The position numbers were made by a program, and so were the translations under genes. A model generated the notes under the pieces. It did no database searches. It was not told the DNA's origin and saw nothing but the letters and a program-made list of their open reading frames with translations. DNA of 17,220 bases from Candidatus Aegiribacteria sp. (GTDB lineage Bacteria; Fermentibacterota; Fermentibacteria; Fermentibacterales; Fermentibacteraceae). This document shows, one piece after another, positions 9,038 to 17,072 of the stretch. Every line of letters begins with the position of its first letter. The stretch's first letter is position 1. Location: contig DAOWAG010000004.1 in the NCBI GenBank assembly GCA_030634715.1, positions 1 through 17,220 of the forward strand. The letters run 5' to 3'.

Positions 9038-10477
9038 TCATTTGCGTCTTTTATGAATGTACATCTGTCTATCAGCTTCGACAAGTGTTTCGCGGATTGA
9101 CATACCTGTGTTTGGATCCCAGTGAGCGTTCCCTATCGAGAGCGTAACCGGTGTGCCGATGATACTTGTGGTTACCTCCGCAAGCTGTGAATTATTCAGA
9201 ATTCTCTCCTGTACTATTGCTGCTGTCTGTCCTGTCTCAATCAGAATAAGAAGAAATTCGTCCCCTCCGTACCGAATCAGGAAGTCTGTTTCTCTGATGG
9301 AATTGCCAAGAAATAATGCAACTTCCTTCAGGATTCTGTCGCCTGTCTGATGTCCATAGAGATCATTTATCTGTTTGAAATTGTCTATGTCAGCAATCAG
9401 GAATCCTATCCTGCTGTTGTATCTTTCAGCCCGTAATTTCTCGCGGGATATAGCTATCTGGAAAAAATTGCGGTTGAATACTCCAGTAAGAGAATCATGA
9501 ATTGCCAGATTTCTCAGTTTCCGTTCAAGAGTGATTCTTTCTATGGTTCCGGTAAGATGTCCTGAAAGCATTTCAAACATATCCGTATCATCATTGCTGA
9601 ACGCTGCTGGCTCTCTTGAGAGGACCTGGAATACTGCTTCTGACGCTATTGGAATCGTAATGCCTGATCTGAACACACCATCGGAAGCGCCACCACCGGG
9701 TATGCTATCATTATGGCTTTCAAATTGAAAGGTTTGTTTCTCCGAAAAGGTCATACCTGTAAGACCGAAATCGAGATCTGTCTCCTCGCCGATTCTCTCA
9801 CTCAGCTCTGGAGAAGCCGCTACCGTGATAAGAATACCGTCCTTTTCCTGGAATATCTGGTACAGGGCTGTATTCAGGAGTAATCCCGCGGCTTTTATCG
9901 TAATCTTGAACGCTTTATTTTTCATTGTGCAGGCTTCAAGTTTTGAACCGGCATCATGCAGTATTCTCAACCTGCGTCTGGCAAGACGCAGATTCCAGTC
10001 AAGGTGTTTTCGTTCTATGGAATATCGAATGGTTCGAGAAAGAGTTTCCGGATCGAGTTTGTTTTTGACCAGATAGTCCTGTGCACCTGCTTTAATACAG
10101 TTGAGTTCCATCTTTTCATCATCAGATTCAGCGAGGACAATGAGCGGAATTCTAGCGGCTGCTCGGCATATTTCGAACGTTATGTCATTGCATGAGCTGC
10201 CAGGAAGACTTAAACCGGATAGGATTACATCAAATGAATCATTTGATAACCTCTTAAATGCGGCATCAAGAGATTCCGCTCTTTCGATGCGGTATTGATT
10301 AGAACTGATTTTCTTAAGAATCTTCCGAATAGATCTGGCGTCCTTAAGATTGTTTTCGATCAGCAGCAGGTTCAATGAAGGGTCTATTGTGCTACCTTCA
10401 CATTCTATAATTAAATAAACCCGGATACTTAACTGCAAATTTGCATACTGGCGATATTCAAATATTAGACAAATCAT
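9038..10477 (-). CDS. REC-GAF-GGDEF diguanylate cyclase with degenerate receiver domain
   Basis: 479 residues, predicted cytoplasmic. Domain order is a receiver-like domain (about 35-155), a GAF-like sensor domain (about 175-315) and a GGDEF domain (about 325-479). The cyclase would make c-di-GMP from two GTP: the active site RYGGDEF (402-408) is intact, DIDNFKQINDLYGH is the usual substrate-binding stretch, and RETD (395-398) with five residues before GGDEF is a canonical product-inhibition I-site. The receiver has VILSGLSLPG, so the phosphoacceptor Asp is replaced by Gly88. The acidic pair is Glu41-Asn42 and the switch Thr is Ala116, while Lys138 remains. It probably cannot be phosphorylated. 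ATG 10477 has AGGA three to four bases upstream; residues 1-34 are poorly conserved-looking, so a later start near residue 35 is possible. It is a lone gene with no histidine kinase nearby. Confidence 0.88.
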   Translation of the reverse strand: MICLIFEYRQYANLQLSIRVYLIIECEGSTIDPSLNLLLIENNLKDARSIRKILKKISSNQYRIERAESLDAAFKRLSNDSFDVILSGLSLPGSSCNDITFEICRAAARIPLIVLAESDDEKMELNCIKAGAQDYLVKNKLDPETLSRTIRYSIERKHLDWNLRLARRRLRILHDAGSKLEACTMKNKAFKITIKAAGLLLNTALYQIFQEKDGILITVAASPELSERIGEETDLDFGLTGMTFSEKQTFQFESHNDSIPGGGASDGVFRSGITIPIASEAVFQVLSREPAAFSNDDTDMFEMLSGHLTGTIERITLERKLRNLAIHDSLTGVFNRNFFQIAISREKLRAERYNSRIGFLIADIDNFKQINDLYGHQTGDRILKEVALFLGNSIRETDFLIRYGGDEFLLILIETGQTAAIVQERILNNSQLAEVTTSIIGTPVTLSIGNAHWDPNTGMSIRETLVEADRQMYIHKRRK

Positions 10478-10518
10478 TCTTCCTGAATCTTAGATCCAGG
10501 AACTAAATAATCCTGTAC

Positions 10519-10549
10519 ATAATAGAGAACAGATAATCAGTGTCGTCAA
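10519..10549 (-). promoter_or_regulatory. Possible promoter for the diguanylate cyclase gene
   Basis: On the minus strand TTGACG (10544-10549) and TATTAT (10519-10524) are 19 bases apart, about 40 bases before the start codon. Both hexamers are good but the spacer is longer than ideal, so this is tentative. It lies in the 196-base divergent gap 10478-10673, the longest gene-free stretch of the window. Confidence 0.35.
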
Positions 10550-10632
10550 GAAGCTTTGAAATGATATCCCCGGCTCTGATCGGCTTGACTTGGACTGAAT
10601 CACATGCAATCTATCCATAAGTATCAAATATA

Positions 10633-10645
10633 TGCACTCTGTGCA
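10633..10645. repeat. Short operator-like inverted repeat
   Basis: TGCAC-TCT-GTGCA is a perfect five-base inverted repeat with a three-base spacer, 28 bases before the beta-propeller start codon. It could be a regulator site or a chance palindrome. I see no convincing plus-strand promoter beside it: a TTGACT at 10585-10590 lacks a matching -10. Confidence 0.22.
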
Positions 10646-10673
10646 CGTATCCGGGCTATGACGAGGGGTTCTA

Positions 10674-11660
10674 ATGCAAGGCGCTAATCCGCAAATTTCA
10701 CCGATCTTTCTCTATCGTAGTCGTCCAATACGCAGATATCTAGCTCTTTTACTTCTAACTCCAATGCCATTTGTTCAATCCGGTCAGTTGTTATCGGATT
10801 TTGAACAGATGTATGGCGATTCCCTTCCGGGAATACAGTTACCTGCCGGTTATTCAGCTTCCGTATTCTGCACGGGCGTGAATGGCGCGGATGGACTTGC
10901 ATTATCGGAATCAGGGGATATCTATGCTGTATCTGAAGTTGACGGATGCATCTTCAGAATTGATGAGAATGGTCGAAAAGATAGCATTGCAGATGGCTTC
11001 AGGAATCCTGAAGGTATCGCAGTAAGCAGATCCGGAATAATTTATATCGTCGAGGATATCGAAGAAGGACGGTTGATTGGAATAACTCCGTCCGGTGATA
11101 TAGAGGTCATCACTGAAGGTCTCTCTTTTCCGGAGGGAGTTGCGGTATCAAAGGATGGTGGCATTCTGATTACCACCTCCTCACTAGAATCGGGATTGAT
11201 TCCTCCATTTCTTTCAGATGTCATGAGAGTAAATTCGGAGGGTGTCCATTCTGTTTACTCATCGCTTTTTCTCTGGAGCTTTTCGGATATTGCTGTTGAC
11301 AGCTCCGGGATTGTATATGTGTGTAATGAACTGTCGGGTTATGGCTTCATATCAGCGTCTATCATTCAGATTGACCCCTCCGATGGATCCTGGAGTGTTT
11401 TCTGCAGGGGGCTTCAAGCATGCGAAGGTATTTGCTTCGATGTTAATGGAGCGTTTCCGATGTATGTTGTTGAGGAGGACACAGGAGAAGGCTCTGGAAG
11501 GATCAGTATTGTTGATGAAGAGGGTGTTGCTTCGGTATTTGCTGAGGGTTTTCAGAATCTTGAGGATATTGTAGTTGACAGGTCAGGCAGGATCTTTGTT
11601 AGTGAGGATACCAGTGGCATTATTATTCTAATTCGAAAGGATAATAACGAGGGTTCATAA
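10674..11660 (+). CDS. Secreted NHL/SMP-30-like beta-propeller protein
   Basis: 328 residues. The N-terminus has an RPIRRY basic patch and a hydrophobic run YLALLLLTPMPFV, a likely signal peptide with a rather long n-region and cleavage soon after residue 36. The remainder holds about six repeats of roughly 40-45 residues, each with a core like GLALSESGDIYAVSE, GIAVSRSGIIYIVED, GVAVSKDGGILITTS, DIAVDSSGIVYVCNE and DIVVDRSGRIFVSED. This is the pattern of NHL, SMP-30/gluconolactonase or strictosidine-synthase-like six-bladed propellers. I cannot assign an enzymatic activity; many such proteins only bind ligands. ATG 10674 is supported by GAGGGG five bases before it. It lies 67 bases upstream of the carboxylase operon, which has its own promoter, so shared function is not implied. 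Confidence 0.75.
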   Translation: MQGANPQISPIFLYRSRPIRRYLALLLLTPMPFVQSGQLLSDFEQMYGDSLPGIQLPAGYSASVFCTGVNGADGLALSESGDIYAVSEVDGCIFRIDENGRKDSIADGFRNPEGIAVSRSGIIYIVEDIEEGRLIGITPSGDIEVITEGLSFPEGVAVSKDGGILITTSSLESGLIPPFLSDVMRVNSEGVHSVYSSLFLWSFSDIAVDSSGIVYVCNELSGYGFISASIIQIDPSDGSWSVFCRGLQACEGICFDVNGAFPMYVVEEDTGEGSGRISIVDEEGVASVFAEGFQNLEDIVVDRSGRIFVSEDTSGIIILIRKDNNEGS

Positions 11661-11667
11661 CCGGGAA

Positions 11668-11696
11668 TTGTCATAGCCTTCAGATTTAACTATTCT
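11668..11696 (+). promoter_or_regulatory. Sigma70-type promoter of the acyl-CoA carboxylase operon
   Basis: TTGTCA (11668-11673) and TATTCT (11691-11696) are separated by exactly 17 bases, right after the beta-propeller stop codon. Transcription would begin around 11703, giving a leader of about 25 bases before the TTG start of the carboxyltransferase gene. The -35 matches five of six consensus bases, the -10 four of six. Confidence 0.5.
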
Positions 11697-11727
11697 GTGT
11701 AAGATTATTACTGAATGGGGGATTCGA

Positions 11728-13260
11728 TTGTCCAGACTTGACGATTTAAGAGCAGAAGCGCTCAAAGGCGGCGGAGAGAAGAAGATCCAGAAGCGTCATG
11801 AAATTGGTAAACTCACTGCACGGGAACGACTTCATCTTCTTCTAGATCCTGATACATTTCATGAAATAGGTATGCTGGTTACTCATAACTGCTACGATTT
11901 CGGCATGGATGGAAAGAGGATTCTCGGTGATGGCGTTGTTACCGGGTATGGTACTATTCATGGTCGCAACGTGTATGCGTATGCAGAGGATTTCACGATT
12001 TTCGGTGGATCTCTGTCAAAAGCTGTAGCGGACAAGATATCACGCCTTCAGGATCTTGCTTTGAAAAATGGTTCACCCATTATCGCCATAAAGGACTCCG
12101 GAGGAGCACGTATCCAGGAGGGCGTGAATTCCCTTGCAGGATACGGGGATATATTTTACAACAATGTTAAAGCTTCAGGTGTTATTCCCCAGATATCCGC
12201 GATTATGGGACCATGCGCGGGAGGAGCAGTCTATTCTCCTGCACTTACAGATTTTGTTTTCATGGTTGATCATGCAGGATATATGTTTCTCACAGGACCT
12301 GATGTTATTCGTGAAGTTACACACGAAGACGTGACTTTTGAAGAGCTGGGTGGCGCAGCTGCCCATAGCACGAAAACCGGCATTTCTCATTTTTCCGTGG
12401 AGTCCGAGGAGAAGTGTCTGGCAATGATCAGGGAACTGATGACATACCTTCCGCAGAACAATATAGATGATCCCCCTCAGATTGAATGTGTTGACTCAAT
12501 CGACAGAAGTGACGAATCGCTTGATTCAATCGTACCGTACGATTCTTCTAAACCTTACGATATGATGACCGTGCTGAAATCAGTTGTGGACGATGGCAGA
12601 ATATTTGAAATCCAATCCGAATTTGCTCCGAACATGATTATTGGTTTAGCCAGAATGGATGGCAATCCGGTTGGTCTTATTGCCAACCAGCCAGCTGTTC
12701 TTGCGGGAGTGCTCGATACTCTTTCTTCATCCAAGGCCGCACGATTTATCCGGTTCTGTGACTGCTTCAACATACCCATATTAGTGTTTGAAGATGCACC
12801 CGGATTCCTGCCTGGAGTGGATCAGGAGCATGCAGGAGTTATCAGAGAGGGCGCTAAACTGCTGTTTGCTTTCTGTGAAGCCACGATTCCGCGAATCACT
12901 GTGGTCACAAGAAAGGCATTTGGAGGCGCTTACATAGCCATGAATTCCAAGAATATCGGGGCGGATATCAACTTTGCCTGGCCCACAGGACAGATCGCAG
13001 TGATGGGAGCGAAAGGAGCTGTGAAGATCCTGTTCAAAAGGGAAATTGCAAAGGATCAGGACCCTGAAGCAAAACGGCAGTTGCTGATTGACGAATACAA
13101 CGAAAAATTCAGTAATCCCTTTGTCTCTGCGGAAATGGGATTTATTGACGAAGTGATAAAACCGCACGAAACAAGACCCAGGCTTATTGCAGCCCTCAAA
13201 ACACTCAATGGTAAACGTGCGAGTAATCCACCCAAAAAGCACTGTAATGGTCCTATATAA
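11728..13260 (+). CDS. pccB: Acyl-CoA carboxylase carboxyltransferase subunit (propionyl-CoA carboxylase beta / MmdA type)
   Basis: 510 residues, the usual length. It transfers the carboxyl group from carboxybiotin to an acyl-CoA, most likely propionyl-CoA, giving methylmalonyl-CoA. Two crotonase-like halves are visible. The N half has the acyl-CoA oxyanion motif SGGARIQEG (124-132) and GPCAGGAVYSPA (161-172); the C half has the biotin-side motif AFGGAYIAM (397-405) and WPTGQIAVMGAKGAV. At the position known to set acyl-chain choice (Asp422 in Streptomyces PccB) this protein has Ile403, as in broader-range AccB-type and MmdA-type subunits, so acetyl-CoA or butyryl-CoA cannot be excluded. Start TTG 11728 is chosen because GGGGGA (11717-11722) is five bases upstream and no ATG fits. 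It overlaps the next gene by one base. A Na+-pumping decarboxylase is less likely because a biotin carboxylase follows. Confidence 0.9.
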   Translation: MSRLDDLRAEALKGGGEKKIQKRHEIGKLTARERLHLLLDPDTFHEIGMLVTHNCYDFGMDGKRILGDGVVTGYGTIHGRNVYAYAEDFTIFGGSLSKAVADKISRLQDLALKNGSPIIAIKDSGGARIQEGVNSLAGYGDIFYNNVKASGVIPQISAIMGPCAGGAVYSPALTDFVFMVDHAGYMFLTGPDVIREVTHEDVTFEELGGAAAHSTKTGISHFSVESEEKCLAMIRELMTYLPQNNIDDPPQIECVDSIDRSDESLDSIVPYDSSKPYDMMTVLKSVVDDGRIFEIQSEFAPNMIIGLARMDGNPVGLIANQPAVLAGVLDTLSSSKAARFIRFCDCFNIPILVFEDAPGFLPGVDQEHAGVIREGAKLLFAFCEATIPRITVVTRKAFGGAYIAMNSKNIGADINFAWPTGQIAVMGAKGAVKILFKREIAKDQDPEAKRQLLIDEYNEKFSNPFVSAEMGFIDEVIKPHETRPRLIAALKTLNGKRASNPPKKHCNGPI

Positions 13261-14753
13261 TGAAAATCAAAAGAATTCTTATCGCGAACAGGGGTGAAAT
13301 CGCTGTTCGAATTGCCCGTGCCTGTTATGAAATGGGCATCACTTCCGTTGCCGTTTTTTCAGAGGCTGACAGATCAGCAAAGCATGTTCGATACGCTGAC
13401 GAAGCGTACGAAATTGGTCCCCCACCTTCCGGACAGAGTTACCTTGTTATCGAGAAAATCATCGATACTGCGGTGAAGTCCAATTGCCAGGCAGTTCATC
13501 CAGGCTACGGATTTCTGGCCGAGAACCCATTACTGCCCGAAGCCTGCTCCAAAGCCGGACTAATTTTCATCGGACCGACTCACCAGGCTATGGCTCTCCT
13601 AGGAAACAAGACTGAAGCCAGAAAATTGATGAAGAATGCTGGTATTCCGATTATACCAGGGGTTATGGAACCGCTGGCAACTGCTGATGAAGCCGCTTCA
13701 GCCGCTTCCGCAATAGGTTATCCGGTTCTGCTGAAAGCTACAGCGGGTGGGGGAGGAAAAGGCGTCAGGGTTGTCGAATCTCCGGAAAAACTGAAATCTG
13801 CCTTTGAGCGAGCAGAGGCTGAGGCTCTTTCCGCATTCGGTAATCCCGATATTTATCTTGAGAAATTTATGGTGGAACCGAGACATATAGAAATACAGAT
13901 CCTTGCTGATCAGCATGGAAACATAATCCATCTTAATGAGCGTGAATGTTCTGTACAGAGACGTTATCAGAAACTGGTGGAGGAGTCTCCCAGCTGTATT
14001 GTTGATGAAGATCTAAGAAGAAGAATGGGTGAAGCTGCAGTGGATGCTATCAGAGTATCCGGCTACACCAATGCGGGAACTGTTGAATTTCTGGTCGATT
14101 CCAACAGAGAATTCTACTTCCTTGAAGTAAACGCACGGCTTCAGGTGGAACATCCTGTAACCGAACTCATAACTGGTGTGGATCTTGTAAAGGAACAGAT
14201 CAAAATCGCTTCCGGAGAACATCTGTCCCTGAAACAGTCTGACATAGGTATAAATGGAGCAGCGATAGAATGCAGAATATCCGCTGAGGATCCTGAAACG
14301 TTTCTTCCGTCTGTGGGGCTTATCAGAGAGCTTATTGAACCCTCTGGACCTGGAATAAGAGTTGAATCAGGCATAGCTGAGGATTACGATGTCCCGGTCT
14401 ATTATGATCCTCTTCTCTCCAAGGTCATCACATGGGGAAAGGACAGGGAAGAAGCAATCGTTCGAATGCTACGGGCATTGAACGAGTACAAGATAAAGGG
14501 GATAAAAACCACAATTCCCTTCCATAGAAGAGTTCTTGTGAACAAGGATTTTATCAGCGGTAATTATGATACGGGAATTGTCCCGAAGATAGAACATTCG
14601 GAGACTTCAGACTATCTTGAAATCGCAGCGATTGCTGCTGCCATAGTCGCAATGACCGATGAGCAGGTGAAATTCACTTCTACTGCACAGAAGACTGAGG
14701 CTTGGAAACTGTCAGGAAGGATTCACGGTGGCATACGTAGTATCGGATGGTAA
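13260..14753 (+). CDS. accC: Biotin carboxylase subunit of acyl-CoA carboxylase
   Basis: 497 residues. This subunit carboxylates biotin on the carrier protein using bicarbonate and ATP. The N-terminal block is KRILIANRGEIAVRIARACYEMG. The ATP-grasp domain shows KATAGGGGKGVRVV with the glycine loop at 163-168, EKFMVEPRHIEIQILAD, and the ERECSVQRR active-site strand (228-235). The catalytic NARLQVEHPVTE is at 291-302. The C-terminal 50 residues (AAIAAAIVAMTDE onward) extend past the bare AccC length of about 450, as in the BC parts of propionyl-type carboxylases. The start ATG shares one base with the previous stop (TAATG) and has no Shine-Dalgarno, so translation is probably coupled. The gene ends 26 bases inside the biotin-carrier gene, which is in another frame. 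Confidence 0.94.
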   Translation: MKIKRILIANRGEIAVRIARACYEMGITSVAVFSEADRSAKHVRYADEAYEIGPPPSGQSYLVIEKIIDTAVKSNCQAVHPGYGFLAENPLLPEACSKAGLIFIGPTHQAMALLGNKTEARKLMKNAGIPIIPGVMEPLATADEAASAASAIGYPVLLKATAGGGGKGVRVVESPEKLKSAFERAEAEALSAFGNPDIYLEKFMVEPRHIEIQILADQHGNIIHLNERECSVQRRYQKLVEESPSCIVDEDLRRRMGEAAVDAIRVSGYTNAGTVEFLVDSNREFYFLEVNARLQVEHPVTELITGVDLVKEQIKIASGEHLSLKQSDIGINGAAIECRISAEDPETFLPSVGLIRELIEPSGPGIRVESGIAEDYDVPVYYDPLLSKVITWGKDREEAIVRMLRALNEYKIKGIKTTIPFHRRVLVNKDFISGNYDTGIVPKIEHSETSDYLEIAAIAAAIVAMTDEQVKFTSTAQKTEAWKLSGRIHGGIRSIGW

Positions 14754-15237
14754 TCATACTCTGAAAGTTGAAGCTTCTCGACTTGAAGTTCGCCCTCATG
14801 ATGAACTGTTTCAGATAGAAATCGACGGGGAAAAGAAGATTATCAGTATTTCGAGAATATCTCCGGCCCATCTATCCATTATCGTAGATGGCAAGTCCTT
14901 CAATGTGGAAGTTGAGCATTTCGAAAAGGACTATCAGGTTTCCACAAGGGGAGAGGTTTACAATTTCAGTGTAATTGATGAGCGGGAAGTAACGATCTCT
15001 TCTGAACGACCGGACAGTGGCGAGAAGGTTATTAAAGCTCCCATGCCGGGTCTAGTTGTTGAAATTGTGGTCAGTGAAGGCGATCAGGTTAAGGCTGGAG
15101 ATACTCTGCTTGTTCTTGAAGCAATGAAAATGCAGAACGAAATAACCGCTCCTGCTTCCGGGATTATACTCAGCGTCCTCGTGAAACCGAATGACAAAGT
15201 TAATTCCGGAGATGACCTCCTTGTGCTGGATACCTGA
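14728..15237 (+). CDS. Biotin carboxyl carrier protein of acyl-CoA carboxylase
   Basis: 169 residues. The C-terminal 70 residues are a biotinyl domain: APMPGLV (104-110), then LEAMKMQNEI with Lys134 as the biotin attachment site, 35 residues from the C-terminus as usual, and the closing strand GDDLLVLDT. The first 95 residues or so are beta-rich and resemble the linker (BT-like) region found between the biotin carboxylase and biotinyl domains in propionyl-CoA carboxylase alpha, which would dock the carrier on the carboxyltransferase. In effect the alpha chain is split into two genes here. Start GTG 14728 is supported by AGGAAGG (14714-14720), seven bases upstream. The protein cycles between the two neighbouring subunits. 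It needs a biotin protein ligase, not present here. Confidence 0.9.
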   Translation: MAYVVSDGNHTLKVEASRLEVRPHDELFQIEIDGEKKIISISRISPAHLSIIVDGKSFNVEVEHFEKDYQVSTRGEVYNFSVIDEREVTISSERPDSGEKVIKAPMPGLVVEIVVSEGDQVKAGDTLLVLEAMKMQNEITAPASGIILSVLVKPNDKVNSGDDLLVLDT

Positions 15238-15268
15238 CCTGACACGAAAACCTCAAGGTCAATTTTTT
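15235..15268 (+). terminator. Weak intrinsic terminator after the carboxylase operon
   Basis: TGACCT (15235-15240) pairs perfectly with AGGTCA (15256-15261) around a 15-base loop, followed by AA-free T6 at 15263-15268 after one A. It begins at the carrier stop codon and overlaps the stop of the convergent phosphoesterase gene. The stem is short and the loop long, so its strength is doubtful. Confidence 0.4.
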
Positions 15269-16083
15269 GAACATAATTCCAGTACAGCAAGTTCTGGCCT
15301 GCAATTCAGCCTTACAGGTGGGCTTCCTACGCCTATGCCCCTTGATACGTAAACCATTGTGTTTCCATTCCAGACGGTGCCGGAGCGATATTTCTGTCCG
15401 TAATATGAGGGTAGAAGCGGAGCGCCAATGATAGGAAGTACAACCTGACCACCATGTGTATGCCCTGCGAGAACAAGATCAGCTGTCCCTTCCGGTATTT
15501 CTTCAGCAAAATCAGGATTGTGTGTTATCAGGATTACCGGTCCGTTGTATAGCTCAGGCCGACAGCCATCCAGCAGCTGCTCATCTTCCCAGAGATCTCC
15601 AACTCCCCATATTCGGATTGAAGCATCTCCTCTTTTCATCCATGTTCCCCTGTTTCTCAGTACTTCTGAACCTGCCAGATCATGCAGAAGGGTCTCGGTG
15701 AGTTCTGCATCCTCCCAGTGATCATGATTACCAAGAACTGCACACGAAGGAGGAGTGAGATCGGCAAGAATCCTCATACATGGCTCGATATAGCTTGTAC
15801 TTTGAATTATGAAGTCACCGCCAAGTACAACCAGGTCGATCTTCATTGAATTGATTTCATCTACAGCGCTTTTCACCCATGATTCAGTGATAAACGGTCC
15901 AAGATGAATGTCGGTAAGAAGCGCGATTCGGAAGCCTCTGAATTCAACAGGTAGATTTGTCATGGGTACCTGTGTATATGTGGTATCAAGCCATCGAGGT
16001 TCAACTAACGCAGACCAGATACATCCAGCTGTTCCTCCGGCTGTAACAGCTGCTGCAGTTTTCAGGAAAACTCTACTGTTCAT
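15259..16083 (-). CDS. Calcineurin-like metallophosphoesterase (YkuE/YaeI type)
   Basis: 274 residues. The two-metal phosphoesterase signature is complete: TDIHLG (Asp58, His60), LGGDF (Asp90), LGNHDHW (Asn119, His120), ITHNPD (His188) and AGHTHGG (207-212). The set and spacing resemble the YkuE/YaeI group, which includes UDP-2,3-diacylglucosamine or other phospholipid-headgroup hydrolases; the actual substrate is unknown. The N-terminus SRVFLKTAAAVTAGGTAGC looks like an export signal. It has one Arg where a Tat signal has two, and TAGC at 18-21 is a marginal lipobox with Thr at -3. ATG 16083 is chosen over the longer frame (to 16128) because its ATGA overlaps the stop of the upstream gene by 4 bases. 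Likely an extracytoplasmic envelope enzyme made with the transglutaminase-like protein and the ABC permease. Confidence 0.85.
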   Translation of the reverse strand: MNSRVFLKTAAAVTAGGTAGCIWSALVEPRWLDTTYTQVPMTNLPVEFRGFRIALLTDIHLGPFITESWVKSAVDEINSMKIDLVVLGGDFIIQSTSYIEPCMRILADLTPPSCAVLGNHDHWEDAELTETLLHDLAGSEVLRNRGTWMKRGDASIRIWGVGDLWEDEQLLDGCRPELYNGPVILITHNPDFAEEIPEGTADLVLAGHTHGGQVVLPIIGAPLLPSYYGQKYRSGTVWNGNTMVYVSRGIGVGSPPVRLNCRPELAVLELCSKN

Positions 16084-17072
16084 TGAATTGCCATTATGGA
16101 AAAACGATCGATAAATTCCAGTATCCACATGACTGATTCAGTACTGGTGAATGATACTTCCATGGATACACTGAGTTCAACATCATCCTGGCGGTAATAA
16201 ATAGATACTTCATGCCCATTCGTGTATTCATAATTCCACAGGGGGATTAAGTCCGTTGGGCAATGTCCGATTCCTCTGAGGGAATCAGTCAGAAAAAGGA
16301 GTGCATCAATCGGTAAACCATTAATGGAAACCAGATTCCAGGCATGAAATAGAAGGCTGTCAGATCCGATTCTAACCAATCCTCCTACTATCTGAAGATC
16401 CAGACCAATCTCTTCGCCTCTCTCCCTGAGCATATCCGCTATTTCAAGACAGGGTCCCTGATTATCGGTTATGACGGAAATAGGAAGAGATCTGATCAAT
16501 GATGCGATATCCCCAATTTCGATTTCCATACCGGGAGAAATAGTGGAGAATGGTCTGAATGTGTAAGGGGTCTGAGTTATGCGCAGAACAATCGGCAGTA
16601 CGATTCTTGTTCTTCCAGGGAGAGTGGAAATATGGTGCTTCAGCAGATTCCCATCCGGTACAAACGAGGTGGCCAGACAATCAATCCTCTGGTAAGGAGG
16701 GTGTGATTCGGGGAGAGGTATCTCTACAGTGATGTCTGTTGCGGGAATATCACTGTCATTGCTGACGACAGCTTTGAGAATCAAGAGAGTATCAAGCGGA
16801 TTATTTCCACGTATTCTGGTTTCCAGCCACTCAACAAGAAGAGGGTCTGAAGCTGAATTAGCTGCCAGATTGAAACATCTTGCGGCCTGGGGGAATCGTC
16901 CGGCGAATTCCAGTACAACAGCCAGATCAACAGCTGCACGCCCGCCGTCTCTTGCTGCAATCTCAGCGAATAGAATCGCCCGATCCGGAATACTGTCAAG
17001 TGTTACAAGATTCCAGCAGGAATCCTGAGGTGAATAAGTGTATGCAAGAAGCAGTATCAGCAGGAAATTCAA
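16080..17072 (-). CDS. Secreted transglutaminase-like protein
   Basis: 330 residues. A hydrophobic start FLLILLLAYTY acts as a short signal peptide with little positive charge. Residues about 25-75 look like a TPR or Sel1-like helical pair. Residues about 95-185 form a beta domain with the PPYQ and DGN signposts often found before bacterial transglutaminase cores. Residues about 190-290 fit the Transglut_core: GPCLEIADMLRERG gives Cys208, LFHAWNLV gives His243 and GLPIDALL gives Asp256, so the Cys-His-Asp triad is present though the surrounding motif is loose. It may be a protease, peptidase or cross-linker acting outside the cytoplasm. The start is TTG 17072, supported by AAAGGGG eight bases upstream on its strand and by the TTGA overlap with the permease stop. 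It overlaps the downstream phosphoesterase gene by 4 bases. Confidence 0.7.
   Translation of the reverse strand: MNFLLILLLAYTYSPQDSCWNLVTLDSIPDRAILFAEIAARDGGRAAVDLAVVLEFAGRFPQAARCFNLAANSASDPLLVEWLETRIRGNNPLDTLLILKAVVSNDSDIPATDITVEIPLPESHPPYQRIDCLATSFVPDGNLLKHHISTLPGRTRIVLPIVLRITQTPYTFRPFSTISPGMEIEIGDIASLIRSLPISVITDNQGPCLEIADMLRERGEEIGLDLQIVGGLVRIGSDSLLFHAWNLVSINGLPIDALLFLTDSLRGIGHCPTDLIPLWNYEYTNGHEVSIYYRQDDVELSVSMEVSFTSTESVMWILEFIDRFSIMAIQ

Noticed and set aside
9030..9058. Terminator between mazG and the diguanylate cyclase gene
   Set aside because: Only a four-base GACG/CGTC stem before TTTT and a weak ATTCAT/ATGAAT repeat are present; both are too short to claim.
10585..10620. Plus-strand promoter for the beta-propeller gene starting from TTGACT
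   Set aside because: No hexamer resembling TATAAT is found 16-18 bases after it.
12781..13242. Minus-strand open frame of 153 codons
   Set aside because: It is antisense to the strongly conserved carboxyltransferase gene, with Cys/Phe/His-rich composition and no domain.
11728..15237. Na+-translocating methylmalonyl-CoA decarboxylase
   Set aside because: The carboxyltransferase resembles MmdA, but a biotin carboxylase is encoded with it and there is no membrane beta subunit in the cluster, so an ATP-driven carboxylase fits better.
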